Source: Mucilaginibacter sp.
GTDB taxonomy: Bacteria > Bacteroidota > Bacteroidia > Sphingobacteriales > Sphingobacteriaceae
Assembly (NCBI RefSeq): GCF_025359345.1
Contig: NZ_JANYGQ010000034.1
Coordinates: 87,225 to 151,224, forward strand
Direction: 5' to 3'
Length of the DNA: 64,000 bases
Shown here: positions 24,335-33,616 of the stretch, piece by piece
Position numbering within the stretch: the stretch's first letter is position 1
Layout: every line of letters begins with the position of its first letter
Notes under the pieces: model-generated
What the model was told of the DNA's origin: nothing
What the model saw: the letters and a program-made list of their open reading frames with translations, nothing else
Databases searched by the model: none
Position numbers and translations under genes: made by a program

Positions 24335-27300
24335 ATGAAAACATTTTCACTGTTAATTGTGCTGCTATTTTTCGGGGCGATATCATTCGCCCAATCGCAA
24401 AAGATCGGTTTCGAGCATTTGAATATGCGCAACGGCCTGCCATCGGAGGCTGTAGGGGACATATTACAGGATGATAAGGGATACATTTGGTTAAGCACAC
24501 AAAATGGACTGACCCGTTTCGATGGCTTTCGCGCAAAAATATACCAGTTAAATACAACCAGCGACAAAAACTCGTTCGACAACGTACCCAGCGCAATGTT
24601 CCTGGATGGCAAAAAACGGCTTGTTACAGGCACTTATGGCGGAAACATTTTCCGGTATGATGCAAAGCTGGATTCGATGGTACTTGTTAGAATAGGAAAG
24701 AACCAAAGTGCAAAGGGAGTATACGCCCCCCTAACCTTTAGCGACAAATACGCTAACCTGTGGATATATTATGTTGAAAATGGGGGCATACTTGCGGCAG
24801 AACGATATGATCCTTTGACCGGCAAGACCAGGAAATTTTATCCGAAACAGGACAAAAATCATTTGTTACCAACAGGGCTTCAATGTTTCTACCGATTGCC
24901 TGGAGGTGACTTTATACTGGGTACAAAAAACGGGTTGTACACTTACGACTATCGTGAAAACAGGTTTGCCGGGCACCTGGTCCAAAAAGACTCCCTTAAA
25001 CAGTTAGTTGTGCAGCAGGTGTTCCGTGAGCAGCAGGGCGACATGGTGACGTGGTTTTTAGCAAAAACCAAGAAAGACACAACAGTTACCCTTTACGGGT
25101 ATAATATGCAAACCGGGGCCTTAAAACCCTATGCTACTTTGCCTGGCGCAGTAGTGAACGGCAGTTTACCGGTACCCCTGGATAAAAAAGGACGGCTTGT
25201 ACTAATGACTGATAAAGGGCTGTTTTTATACGACAAAACATCCCACCAAAAAACAGACTACCCCTATCCGGCTAATGATGCGCTTGTAAAGGACCAGGGA
25301 ATAAGAGATTTAACTGTTGACAGCGATAATGTTTTTTGGATTGCTACCAGTGCCGGACTACTTAGCCTTGACCCGGCTACCGGTTTGTACCACCGCTACA
25401 CGGCCAACCAAAGCGACCCCTATGCACTGGGCCATAAACATGTTTTAAAGGTTTTTATAGACAGGGCCGGGGTAAAGTGGGTGGGCATGGATGAATACGG
25501 TGTGGACAGGATTGAGACGCTGCACGTGGCCTTTTCGGGCATGAAGAACAATCCGGACCAGCCAAACAGCTACCCCGAAAATACTACAGACATAGCAGCT
25601 AAGGCGGGCGGCGGATATTGGATAGCCAGCCAGGGCGGCCTTTTTGAATGGGATGGCATCAAAAACCATTTTACAAAGATTACGCCACCCGGCAAAAACA
25701 AAGATGCAAGTATTAGCAACACAATTGTTTTGGCAGACGGAACACTTTGCTACATAGACGAAAAGGGATGGAATATGTACTCCCCAAACGGCAAAATTAA
25801 AACTATTGCTATCCCCTGTAACGCGGGCACGAGAGCGATTTATAAAGACCGGCAATCGAACATATGGATGATAACCGACAAAGGAAATTTTTATCGTTTT
25901 GATATTATCACCACTAAGTTTGAACAGTACGCGTATGTAAGCCTGTCGGGGAAAAAAATAAAGCCTGACAGCCTTTCGTTTATCAATTCTTCGGAGATTT
26001 ACCAGGATGGGGCAGGCACGGTATGGCTGTCTAATTCAAAATTTGGCCTGGGTGCGGTTAACGTGGCTAAAAGGCAGGTGCTTGTTTCGCCGGCACTGCA
26101 GGGCCGGGTGTTTAGCGACGTTAACAAAATGTATGAGGATAAGGCCGGAAATTTTTGGCTGGGAACGCTCGACAACGGTTTTTGGCTTTTTGACAGACGC
26201 TTGCAAAAGCTGGTAAAACAAATAAAAGACGAACAGGGCATACTGGAGAATCAAATAAGGTCTGTTGCAGAAGACAGAAGCGGCAACTTATGGATAGGCA
26301 GCCAAAGGGGCCTTATCAAATTCAATTACAAAACCGGCCGGTTAAAGGGTTATACCGTTGCGGATAATATCCCGCTGGAAGTGCCGGTAAAGCTGGCCAC
26401 TGAGCCCGGCGGCAGGTTTATCTTTTTGATGTTCAACAGCCTGCTTACCTTCAACCCCGACGATATTAAGATCAACACCGTGCCACCGCTGGTACAGATT
26501 GAAAGTGTAGTTTACAGTAACCCTAAAAAGGAAAAAAGCGAACACCTGGTAAATGCATTTGCGGCTGATACTGCCACACTTGCCTACAACAATAACCAGG
26601 TTACTTTTAACTACGTGGCGCTGCATTTTGTAAACCCGGCGAAAAATAAGTACGCCTACCGGCTTGACGGCTTCGATAACAACTGGATTGAGGCCCGGAC
26701 GCAGCGCTGGGTAACTTACAATAACCTCGGGCCCGGCACCTATACCTTCCGGGTAAAAGCAGCCAACAGCGACGGCGTGTGGAACAATACCGGGGCCAGC
26801 TATACCATAATAATTGAAACAGCCTGGTGGCTGCGTTGGTGGGCATGGCTGGGTTACGCGATTATTACAGCAGCGGCAATATCAGGGTTTATCGCATACA
26901 GATCGCGGAGGCTGATAGCCGTAAACAAAATATTGGAGCAAAGGATAGCTAAACGTACCGGGCAGCTTAGCGAAGCCAACGAAGAGCTGCAGGCAAAGCA
27001 GGAAGAAATTACTTCGCAACGGGACCAATTGGTGGAAACGGTAAGCAAGTTGCAGAGCACGCAAACACAGCTCATCCAATCGGAGAAAATGGCCTCGCTG
27101 GGCGAGCTTACGGCCGGCATAGCGCACGAGATACAGAACCCGCTGAACTTTGTGAATAATTTTTCGGAAGTAAGCATTGAGCTTTTGGAAGAGATGGAAG
27201 CCGACCTGAAAAACGGCGAACAGGAAGATGCCATCAGCATAGCGGCCGACATCAGGCAGAACCTGGAGAAAATAGGCCACCACGGCAAACGCGCCGATGC

Positions 27301-27850
27301 CATTGTGAAAAACATGCTGCAGCACTCTCGCAACAACAGCGGCGAACGAAGACCTACAAATATAAATGCGCTCGCAAACGAATACTTGCGCCTGGCCTAT
27401 CACGGCCTCCGCGCCAAAGACAAAACATTTAATGCCGACCTTGTAACCAATTTTGCACCCGATCTGCCCGAAATAAATATCATAGGTCAGGATATTGGCC
27501 GTGTTTTGCTGAACTTATATAACAATGCATTTTATGCTGTACAACAAAAGCAGCTAACAGCCGGCCCGGGTTACAAGCCAAAAGTTGAGATAATTACGGT
27601 CCTCCAACCCCCTAATGGCAGAGCAGAAGCAGTAACTATAACAGTACGCGACAACGGTAACGGCATACCCGATGCCATTAAAAACAAAATAATGCAGCCG
27701 TTTTTTACCACCAAGCCAACAGGCGACGGCACGGGGCTGGGCCTGTCGTTAAGTTATGATATAGTGGTGAAGGGCCATGGGGGGAATATCGAGGTAATTA
27801 GTACAGCGGGTGAAGGAGCGGCGCTTGTGGTGACGTTGCCGATTGGATGA
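24335..27850 (+). CDS. Two-component propeller sensor histidine kinase
   Basis: A 1171-residue membrane sensor. Signal peptide (1-20), then a periplasmic double beta-propeller of Reg_prop repeats (about 30-700; recurring GYIWLSTQNGLTRFDG-type units), a Y_Y_Y immunoglobulin-like domain (about 740-820, ending GTYTFRVKAANSDGVWNN), one membrane helix (about 830-852), a coiled coil (about 870-915), HisKA with the phospho-acceptor in GIAHEIQNPLNF (His931), and HATPase_c to the end (DNGNGIPD, GTGLGLSLSYDI). Unlike hybrid HTCS proteins, it lacks receiver and AraC domains. No response regulator or polysaccharide genes are adjacent. Confidence 0.92.
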   Translation: MKTFSLLIVLLFFGAISFAQSQKIGFEHLNMRNGLPSEAVGDILQDDKGYIWLSTQNGLTRFDGFRAKIYQLNTTSDKNSFDNVPSAMFLDGKKRLVTGTYGGNIFRYDAKLDSMVLVRIGKNQSAKGVYAPLTFSDKYANLWIYYVENGGILAAERYDPLTGKTRKFYPKQDKNHLLPTGLQCFYRLPGGDFILGTKNGLYTYDYRENRFAGHLVQKDSLKQLVVQQVFREQQGDMVTWFLAKTKKDTTVTLYGYNMQTGALKPYATLPGAVVNGSLPVPLDKKGRLVLMTDKGLFLYDKTSHQKTDYPYPANDALVKDQGIRDLTVDSDNVFWIATSAGLLSLDPATGLYHRYTANQSDPYALGHKHVLKVFIDRAGVKWVGMDEYGVDRIETLHVAFSGMKNNPDQPNSYPENTTDIAAKAGGGYWIASQGGLFEWDGIKNHFTKITPPGKNKDASISNTIVLADGTLCYIDEKGWNMYSPNGKIKTIAIPCNAGTRAIYKDRQSNIWMITDKGNFYRFDIITTKFEQYAYVSLSGKKIKPDSLSFINSSEIYQDGAGTVWLSNSKFGLGAVNVAKRQVLVSPALQGRVFSDVNKMYEDKAGNFWLGTLDNGFWLFDRRLQKLVKQIKDEQGILENQIRSVAEDRSGNLWIGSQRGLIKFNYKTGRLKGYTVADNIPLEVPVKLATEPGGRFIFLMFNSLLTFNPDDIKINTVPPLVQIESVVYSNPKKEKSEHLVNAFAADTATLAYNNNQVTFNYVALHFVNPAKNKYAYRLDGFDNNWIEARTQRWVTYNNLGPGTYTFRVKAANSDGVWNNTGASYTIIIETAWWLRWWAWLGYAIITAAAISGFIAYRSRRLIAVNKILEQRIAKRTGQLSEANEELQAKQEEITSQRDQLVETVSKLQSTQTQLIQSEKMASLGELTAGIAHEIQNPLNFVNNFSEVSIELLEEMEADLKNGEQEDAISIAADIRQNLEKIGHHGKRADAIVKNMLQHSRNNSGERRPTNINALANEYLRLAYHGLRAKDKTFNADLVTNFAPDLPEINIIGQDIGRVLLNLYNNAFYAVQQKQLTAGPGYKPKVEIITVLQPPNGRAEAVTITVRDNGNGIPDAIKNKIMQPFFTTKPTGDGTGLGLSLSYDIVVKGHGGNIEVISTAGEGAALVVTLPIG

Positions 27851-27894
27851 TTTATATTCAGATTATCAGCTACTTGTATATTGTTTAAAATGCA

Positions 27895-27965
27895 ATTATC
27901 TGATAATGAGCATATTTTATAGCGTTCCGGGTGTTCCACGTGGGAAAATGGAACGCGTTGGCGGA
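27895..27965 (+). repeat. Dispersed repeat, family C, copy 1
   Basis: It starts TCTGATAATGAGCAT and carries GCGTTCC...GGAACGC with an inner GTTCC/GGAA element. A near-identical direct copy is at 28081-28146 and an inverted copy at 42334-42390. It sits in the 454-base gap after the propeller kinase. Confidence 0.7.
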
Positions 27966-28080
27966 TTTTCGGTTCCCACAAAGGCGGGGCAGGGTCGTCG
28001 CTGACAGACCCTGCGGGGACAAAAAATATTTTATTGCGCTGTTCCCTCCGTCGATATAAATCTATCAAAAATTGGAAGCC

Positions 28081-28146
28081 CTGATAATGAGCATGTTTCA
28101 CAGCGTTCCGGGTGTTCCATGTGGAAAAATGGAACGCATTGGCGGG
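28081..28146 (+). repeat. Dispersed repeat, family C, copy 2
   Basis: Direct copy of 27895-27965 (CTGATAATGAGCATG, then GCGTTCC...GGAACGC, then a GGCGGG end). The 115 bases between the copies contain a GC-rich palindromic stretch (CCCTGC...GGGG) and no gene. The rest of the gap up to the sigma gene holds nothing recognisable except AT-rich sequence that may hold its promoter. Confidence 0.7.
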
Positions 28147-28304
28147 TGATGCGGGGGCCGGCCTTTAAATAAATTGCAAATATTACGCCGCCAGGTTTTA
28201 ATGAGCATTCTCCGCCCTACCCGGTTTTTTATAATATTCAAACAAAAAAACCTACATTGGTTACAAATGTCGGTCTGGCATTTACTAATAACCGTAACAG
28301 CCAT

Positions 28305-28919
28305 ATGAAGAAAGCCGTTGTGAGTTTCTCCGATGCGGAGTTAATCGAAACGCTTAGAAATAAACATGCAACCGACGAGGTCATCCGGTTTTTGTACCGG
28401 GGCTATTACGGCTTGCTGAGCAATTACATAAGGCAAAACCAGGGTTCGGAACAGGATGCTGAAGACATTTTCCAGGAGGTTGTTGTAGCCTTTATTGAAA
28501 TAGTGAAGAAGGATAAATTCCGGGGCGAAGCGGGTGTGAAGACATTCCTGTTCAGCCTTAACCGCTTTACCTGGCTAAATGAACTAAAGAGACGAAACAG
28601 GGCAAGTGCCCGCGAAGAAAAGTATGATAGTGAAAGCGATGCCGACGAAAAGGACGTGAGCCATTTGCTGGTTGAGCGCGAAGCAAAAGGGATGGTAATG
28701 GCGATGATGGATAAGCTTGGCGACATCTGCAAAAAAATACTGGTTGCCTATTATTATAATGATTTACCAATGAAGGAAATATTACTGTTGGTTAATTACG
28801 AGAATGAACAAGTTCTGCGGAACAAAAAATATAAGTGTATAAAAAACCTGGAACAAATGCTGGCCGCAGACCCTGCATTGGCCCAACGATTTAAAAGTGC
28901 ATTGGCATATGGACAATAG
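28305..28919 (+). CDS. RNA polymerase sigma-70 family factor
   Basis: A 204-residue ECF-like sigma factor. Seen: region 2 with QDAEDIFQEVVVAFIEIVKK and VKTFLFSLNRFTWLNELKRR, an acidic linker (SESDADEKD), and a region 4 that is shorter and less canonical (CKKILVAYYYNDLPMKEILLLVNY). ATG 28305 is chosen; an in-frame TTG at 28257 would add an unlikely 16-residue extension. The anti-sigma-like gene starts 11 bases inside its 3' end, so the two are coupled. Confidence 0.85.
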   Translation: MKKAVVSFSDAELIETLRNKHATDEVIRFLYRGYYGLLSNYIRQNQGSEQDAEDIFQEVVVAFIEIVKKDKFRGEAGVKTFLFSLNRFTWLNELKRRNRASAREEKYDSESDADEKDVSHLLVEREAKGMVMAMMDKLGDICKKILVAYYYNDLPMKEILLLVNYENEQVLRNKKYKCIKNLEQMLAADPALAQRFKSALAYGQ

Positions 28920-29673
28920 CGAACAACCCGGAGAAAAAATTGTACAGTACCTTGACGGCGAATTGACCGGGCAGGAACTGCGCAATTTCGAAAGTGAACT
29001 GGCCGCCAACCCGGCGCTGCAGGCCGAGCTTGACAACATGGACCTGGCCCGTATCGCTATAATGCATTACGGGTTAAAGCAGCAGGTTGCCGCCGTACAC
29101 CAAACCATGATGACCGAGTTGCGTAATGAATCTGCAGTACAGGGCCGGGGCAAAGTAGTTCCGCTTTTCCGCACTGTATTAAAAATAGCTGCCGCATTGT
29201 TTATTGGCGGGCTGCTATATGGCGCTTACCAATATACCACTACTACCCCTGCTGGTTTTGCAAAGGATAATTACCAGCCCTACACGGTTAGTGCCGAACG
29301 CGGTGAAGCATCAAAATCGGCAGTGGAAGCTGCCTATATCAATAATGATTTTAAAGGAACGATTACTGCTTTTGAAAAAACAGCAGCGCCAACTGTGAAA
29401 GAGCAGTTTTTAGCAGCACAGGCTTATCTGGGAAATCACCAGCCGGCAAAGGCAATCACAGCGTTTAGTGCTGTGTTAGCCAACCAGGGAGCCGCATATA
29501 AAGATGATGCCGAATATTATTTAGCCGATGCATACATCCAAAATGGCCAGCCTGCCAAAGCAAAACCGTTGCTGGTGAGAATACATGACGATACCGACCA
29601 TTTGTACCACAGCAAAGTAACCCGCTGGACTTTAATTAAAGTTGATATATTGATTTTTAAGTCGGGGGATTAG
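28909..29673 (+). CDS. Membrane protein with anti-sigma-like N-terminus and periplasmic TPRs
   Basis: A 254-residue single-pass protein. The N-terminal 80 residues (QYLDGELTGQELRNFESELAAN) resemble the cytoplasmic anti-sigma/zf-HC2-like segment of Bacteroidetes, without a CxxC pair. One membrane helix lies at about 88-107, followed by a TPR-like helical region (AKAITAFSAVLANQG, AEYYLADAYIQNGQPAKA). It starts at ATG 28909, overlapping the sigma gene by 11 bases. The anti-sigma role is inferred from gene order; the TPR part could sense or scaffold the CHAT-TPR protein encoded nearby. Confidence 0.7.
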   Translation: MDNSEQPGEKIVQYLDGELTGQELRNFESELAANPALQAELDNMDLARIAIMHYGLKQQVAAVHQTMMTELRNESAVQGRGKVVPLFRTVLKIAAALFIGGLLYGAYQYTTTTPAGFAKDNYQPYTVSAERGEASKSAVEAAYINNDFKGTITAFEKTAAPTVKEQFLAAQAYLGNHQPAKAITAFSAVLANQGAAYKDDAEYYLADAYIQNGQPAKAKPLLVRIHDDTDHLYHSKVTRWTLIKVDILIFKSGD

Positions 29674-29980
29674 TAGTTTTGAGTGCTTTAAACAAGCAAT
29701 TCGGTATGGGTCTTTGCTATTAACAGGTATACTCTATGCCTCTCCGCAGTCCACATCGTATGGACATGTTTTCCAGCTCCCGCCTGGGGAAACATATCTA
29801 TTAGTCTAAAAACAACAATTACAGACCATTCATTTCTTGTGCGGGTTACTTGTTCGCCAACCTTTCACTCAGATGCTATTTACCCAAAAAATCCTCGATC
29901 AAAAAAATATTAAATAAAATTTCACATCAGTGGTTACAATGTTTTTACCCGCGGCTACTAAAGATAAAAACATAGAAATT
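29674..29980. other. Intergenic region, no gene seen
   Basis: A 307-base gap between the TPR gene and the lipoprotein gene. Only short hairpins (for example GTCCA...TGGAC near 29750) and an AT-rich run before 29930 are visible. There is no convincing promoter match, repeat copy or small ORF with a ribosome-binding site. Confidence 0.4.
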
Positions 29981-30742
29981 ATGAAAATTACAAAAATCAA
30001 AAACAGCATCACACTAACATTAGCGTTAGCTGCCGTAGTTGGCTTATATAGCTGCAAAAAAGACGGCCTTGCCCCATCAACTACTTCGGGCGCAAAAATT
30101 TCGTTTGGCGTATCGGCAGATAAATCGTTTGCCAGTGCCGCACCAGGCACTGCGGCTGCTGCAATAACCTGGACAGCAGGTGTTGCTAACATCAGCCAGT
30201 TTAAATTTGAAGCCGTTAAAGGTGGTGTAAAAACCGAAATTTCGGCACGCGGCCTTACTAATGTCGACCTGTTTGCTATTAGTCCTGCACTGGTAGGCAC
30301 CACTATCGATACCGGTACTTACAAACAAATTGAGGTTAAGCTTGAGTTTGTAAAATCGGGCGCAGCGCTGCCACTATCAGTACAGGGCAGTTTTACCGCT
30401 CCTGACGGCACGGTGGTTCCGGTTGAGATTGACGTAAACGAAAGTTTCGAATTAAAAGCAGAGGCCAACAATGTGTTTGTCGACAAAACAACCGATCTTA
30501 AATCGATAATCAAGCTTCACCTTGATAAGGTACTGGCAGGCATAACCGTTACTGATTTAGGTGCTGCCACCCAAACATCGGGTAAAATTATTATCAGCAG
30601 CACATCAAACAGCGCAATATTTAATAAAATTAAAGCCAATGTTGCCAGCGCAGGCGAAAACGAATTTGAGGGTGAACACGAGCATGCCGGTGGCGACGAC
30701 AACGGACATGGCGGCAGTGGTAGTCATGGAAGCGATGGATAG
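29981..30742 (+). CDS. Lipoprotein (DUF4382-like) with His/Asp/Gly-rich tail
   Basis: A 253-residue predicted lipoprotein: signal and lipobox LYSC with Cys25. The middle resembles DUF4382-type beta-sandwich lipoproteins (ITWTAGVANISQFKFEA and GTYKQIEVKLEF). The last 24 residues are almost only His, Gly, Asp, Glu and Ser (EHEHAGGDDNGHGG), suggesting metal binding. ATG 29981 is preferred over an in-frame start at 29930 because the signal peptide begins there. A strong terminator follows at 30770. It is on the same strand as the sigma/TPR pair but 300 bases away. Confidence 0.65.
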   Translation: MKITKIKNSITLTLALAAVVGLYSCKKDGLAPSTTSGAKISFGVSADKSFASAAPGTAAAAITWTAGVANISQFKFEAVKGGVKTEISARGLTNVDLFAISPALVGTTIDTGTYKQIEVKLEFVKSGAALPLSVQGSFTAPDGTVVPVEIDVNESFELKAEANNVFVDKTTDLKSIIKLHLDKVLAGITVTDLGAATQTSGKIIISSTSNSAIFNKIKANVASAGENEFEGEHEHAGGDDNGHGGSGSHGSDG

Positions 30743-30764
30743 GGATTAGGGGGTTCTATTGATG

Positions 30765-33542
30765 TTATAACCGGGGCCGCTGTATGCGGTCCCGGTTTTT
30801 TATTGTTATGGCAATTATAATCCCGGCGCTAAAAATAGCCAGTAGCCATATAAGCCAGGCGTAACTTTGTGTAGGTTTTTCAAAGCCCCCAATCAGCCGC
30901 AGGTGGGCCCAGTAGCCGGGTGTCTTTTTTGCCGGCGATATGGCATCGTCTTCCAAATAATCCAATCGTGCCTGCTGCAGGGCTTCTGTTATAGTGTATC
31001 CTTTTTGCAAATAACGGTGCAGCCTGCCCGAAATATAAGCAGTCGACAAGTCATCTGCCTTCCACATCGAGGTGATGATATTGTCGCAGCCCGCATATGA
31101 GAAAGCCCGCGACAGGCTCATCAGGCCCTCGCCTTTCACAAGTTCACCCACGCCGCTTTCGCAGGCACTTAGCACCACCAGCCGGGTCTTATCAAGCTTT
31201 AAATTGTAAATTTCGGGCTGGTAAAGTTTGTAATTGATAGCCGGTTGAGCACCGGGGTAAAATACAATGAAAGAGCTGTCGGGTTTCCTGTCATTTGCAT
31301 AAGCATGTGTAGCCAGGTGTATTAACCCGTAATTGTGTGCGCCTGTTAAAAAAGCCTGCTTGGTTGCTTTCGTTCCAAATAACTCTGTGCCACCAAGCGC
31401 TTTTATTTCCTGTGCCGATGCCGGCAATTGCGCCCATTCAGCATTAGCTTTTACATCAAAAGGTGCCATGCCAAGCCTACTGCCAGACGTAGTCGTTATA
31501 TTACCGCTGCCGTTTTTTAGTATTGCGCACGAATAGTTATAGGCGATGCTATAATTATTAAGCAGGTTTTCGCCCTTATCGTTCGTTAATATTTCAAACG
31601 GCAGGTAGTTCAGCTGGTCATCGGGAATGATGACCAGTTGTTTAACGCCATCAAGATAGGCCCCCGCGGGTTGCAACAATTGCCGGTATAGGTATTGCGC
31701 AACGCTTTTTAACTGCCGGTCGTTGCCGCCATCGTGAAGTTGGGCTTGCTGGTAAATGGTTGTTATCGAGGCTGGAAAATCCCTGGTAATGGGTGTCGTA
31801 AAAAAATCAAAATTGTTAGCGGTTATTAAAAAACATAGGATGTTTTTATTCCCTACATGGTACGATAGCACGGCACTGTTTTTAGGGATCACCTGCTGCA
31901 ACGCCTGTATGCTGATGATTTGCCTGCTAAACTTATTGCTGCTTAAACCGGTTTGCGTCTCAATTTTTTGCTGAACTTTAATCAGGCGGATGGCATCGTC
32001 GTTAATGCTGGTTTTGAGTTTGGTTAGGGTAGCACTTTCCGTCACCCCGGCTGCTTTCAACGATGTGCGGGTAATGTCTTCCTTGAGGCGACTTTCCTGG
32101 GTTAATAAAGCAGCAGGCACGCCACTGTTAGCTTTTAGTTTCGATTCTTCCAGGTAAATGGATAGTGAGTTGGCTTTGTTTTCCTCGTCAAAAACAAAAG
32201 CTTGCTCCATATATTTTCTGTCTTTGGTGAGGCCATACAGTTGCAAACAAATATCGATTGGCTGCAGGTGCGAGGCGTATTTTTTGTCGCTTACTACTAA
32301 CCGGGCCTCGTCGGTTTCGTAAAAGCGGGCAACGTGGTCGGCCAGCTTGTAGAAGGCCGTGTAGGTTTGCAACGCTGCGTCCAGGTTTTTAACGCCGGCA
32401 CTTTTTTCGTAAAGCATATTAAACGCCCCCGCCTTTGCCAGCAGGGCATCCATCAGTTCAACGGTATTAAATGCGCTGTTAAAATCGACAGGGCTGGTAT
32501 AAATATCCGGCTTATTAAAATCAAACAATAAATTTTCAATTGCCTGCTGGTAAAAAGTTAGCGCTTTGCCGGGTTGCCGTTTTTGCAACCAAACATCGCC
32601 GGTGTATTTTAGGGTGATGCTGTAGTCGGTGCTTTTATGGTTGCCGCTTGTTTTTGTATTTAACGCGGCCGCTTGCATTAGGTAGTTTAGCGCCTGGCCA
32701 TAATCGTTTTGCATGTAGGAGGCCCGGCCGAGGTCGTTATAAAGTTTTACGTTTTCGTAATGCACCTGCTTTAAAAAGCTGACTGCTTGTCCGCTTTGCC
32801 CCATGGCCAGGTAAACCGAGCCTATATTATGTAGTAGCTTATCCTTTTCGATATTGTAAGGGAGTAATGTTTTGTAAATAGTCAGCGCTTCGGGGTATCG
32901 CCTTAACCTTCTATAGGCAAGGGCAAGGTTGTTTCTATAGGTTACCAGCAACAACTTGTCGGGGGTGGCATGCCTTTGCAGGGTCAATGCCGCCTTTTCG
33001 TAATAGGTAATGCTTTTGTTGTAGTTGCCGGTAGCATAGGCAATTACCCCAAGTGTGTTGTACAGTCGTTCAACCTGGTTTACTGCGGGATATTTTTCGG
33101 CAATAACCTCGGCTTTCCTATAAAAATATTCGGCGCTGTCCAGCTTGTCAAAACGGTAATAGCTGTTGCCACAATACACTAATGGTTCAAATAAAACAGA
33201 GTCCTTTAATGCTGGCAGTTTGCTTTTTAGGTTGAATGCTTTTTTAAAATTCAAGATGGCTTCCTTGTCCCTGCTTAAAACCTGCAGGTAAACGCCGGTA
33301 GTAACATAGGTTTTTAGAAGGAAAGCATTATCGGCATCCGATTTTTCTAAAATAGCGATGACCTTAAAAAAGTTCCCTAATGCCTCGGCATCTGTTTTAT
33401 CGGATGGGTGAGCTGTATTAGAGAGCTTGTCGGCATCGTTATAAAGCTGTTTATAAGGATGCGTTTGTTTTTGGGCGATGCATGGTCGCAGGCAAAATAA
33501 CAGGCCGAAAAAAATGCAGATCAAATAATACCCAAAACGCAT
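30765..33542 (-). CDS. TPR-CHAT (caspase-like) protein, membrane-anchored
   Basis: A 925-residue protein: signal peptide (1-23), about ten TPR-like helical repeats (about 30-420), a helical linker (430-560), a CHAT peptidase domain (about 600-880) and a C-terminal membrane helix (about 893-915) followed by basic residues. The catalytic dyad is present: His746 in HLATHA and Cys794 in LSACESG, followed by GEGLMSLSRAF and a SMWKADD loop as in caspase-like CHAT domains. It is convergent with the sigma/TPR/lipoprotein genes. The signal peptide puts the protease outside the cytoplasm, unlike CHAT effectors of gasdermin or CRISPR systems. The substrate is unknown. Confidence 0.85.
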   Translation of the reverse strand: MRFGYYLICIFFGLLFCLRPCIAQKQTHPYKQLYNDADKLSNTAHPSDKTDAEALGNFFKVIAILEKSDADNAFLLKTYVTTGVYLQVLSRDKEAILNFKKAFNLKSKLPALKDSVLFEPLVYCGNSYYRFDKLDSAEYFYRKAEVIAEKYPAVNQVERLYNTLGVIAYATGNYNKSITYYEKAALTLQRHATPDKLLLVTYRNNLALAYRRLRRYPEALTIYKTLLPYNIEKDKLLHNIGSVYLAMGQSGQAVSFLKQVHYENVKLYNDLGRASYMQNDYGQALNYLMQAAALNTKTSGNHKSTDYSITLKYTGDVWLQKRQPGKALTFYQQAIENLLFDFNKPDIYTSPVDFNSAFNTVELMDALLAKAGAFNMLYEKSAGVKNLDAALQTYTAFYKLADHVARFYETDEARLVVSDKKYASHLQPIDICLQLYGLTKDRKYMEQAFVFDEENKANSLSIYLEESKLKANSGVPAALLTQESRLKEDITRTSLKAAGVTESATLTKLKTSINDDAIRLIKVQQKIETQTGLSSNKFSRQIISIQALQQVIPKNSAVLSYHVGNKNILCFLITANNFDFFTTPITRDFPASITTIYQQAQLHDGGNDRQLKSVAQYLYRQLLQPAGAYLDGVKQLVIIPDDQLNYLPFEILTNDKGENLLNNYSIAYNYSCAILKNGSGNITTTSGSRLGMAPFDVKANAEWAQLPASAQEIKALGGTELFGTKATKQAFLTGAHNYGLIHLATHAYANDRKPDSSFIVFYPGAQPAINYKLYQPEIYNLKLDKTRLVVLSACESGVGELVKGEGLMSLSRAFSYAGCDNIITSMWKADDLSTAYISGRLHRYLQKGYTITEALQQARLDYLEDDAISPAKKTPGYWAHLRLIGGFEKPTQSYAWLIWLLAIFSAGIIIAITIKNRDRIQRPRL
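30770..30796 (+). terminator. Rho-independent terminator for the lipoprotein gene, inside the 3' end of the TPR-CHAT gene
   Basis: Stem ACCGGGGCCGC / GCGGTCCCGGT (11 bp, one G-U) with loop TGTAT, followed on the plus strand by a T-run (30796-30801). It lies within the last ten codons of the convergent TPR-CHAT ORF (stop at 30765-30767). Confidence 0.75.
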
Positions 33543-33616
33543 GGATAAATATATTCAAAAAACGGATAGCGTTGTGCCACATTTAACCCATGCCCGCAGA
33601 TCTGTGCGAAATAACG

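Noticed and set aside
26882..27403. 173-codon minus-strand ORF under the propeller kinase HisKA region
   Set aside because: Overlaps the coiled coil, HisKA and ATPase code; product is Leu/Phe-rich with no domain, typical of a frame shadow.
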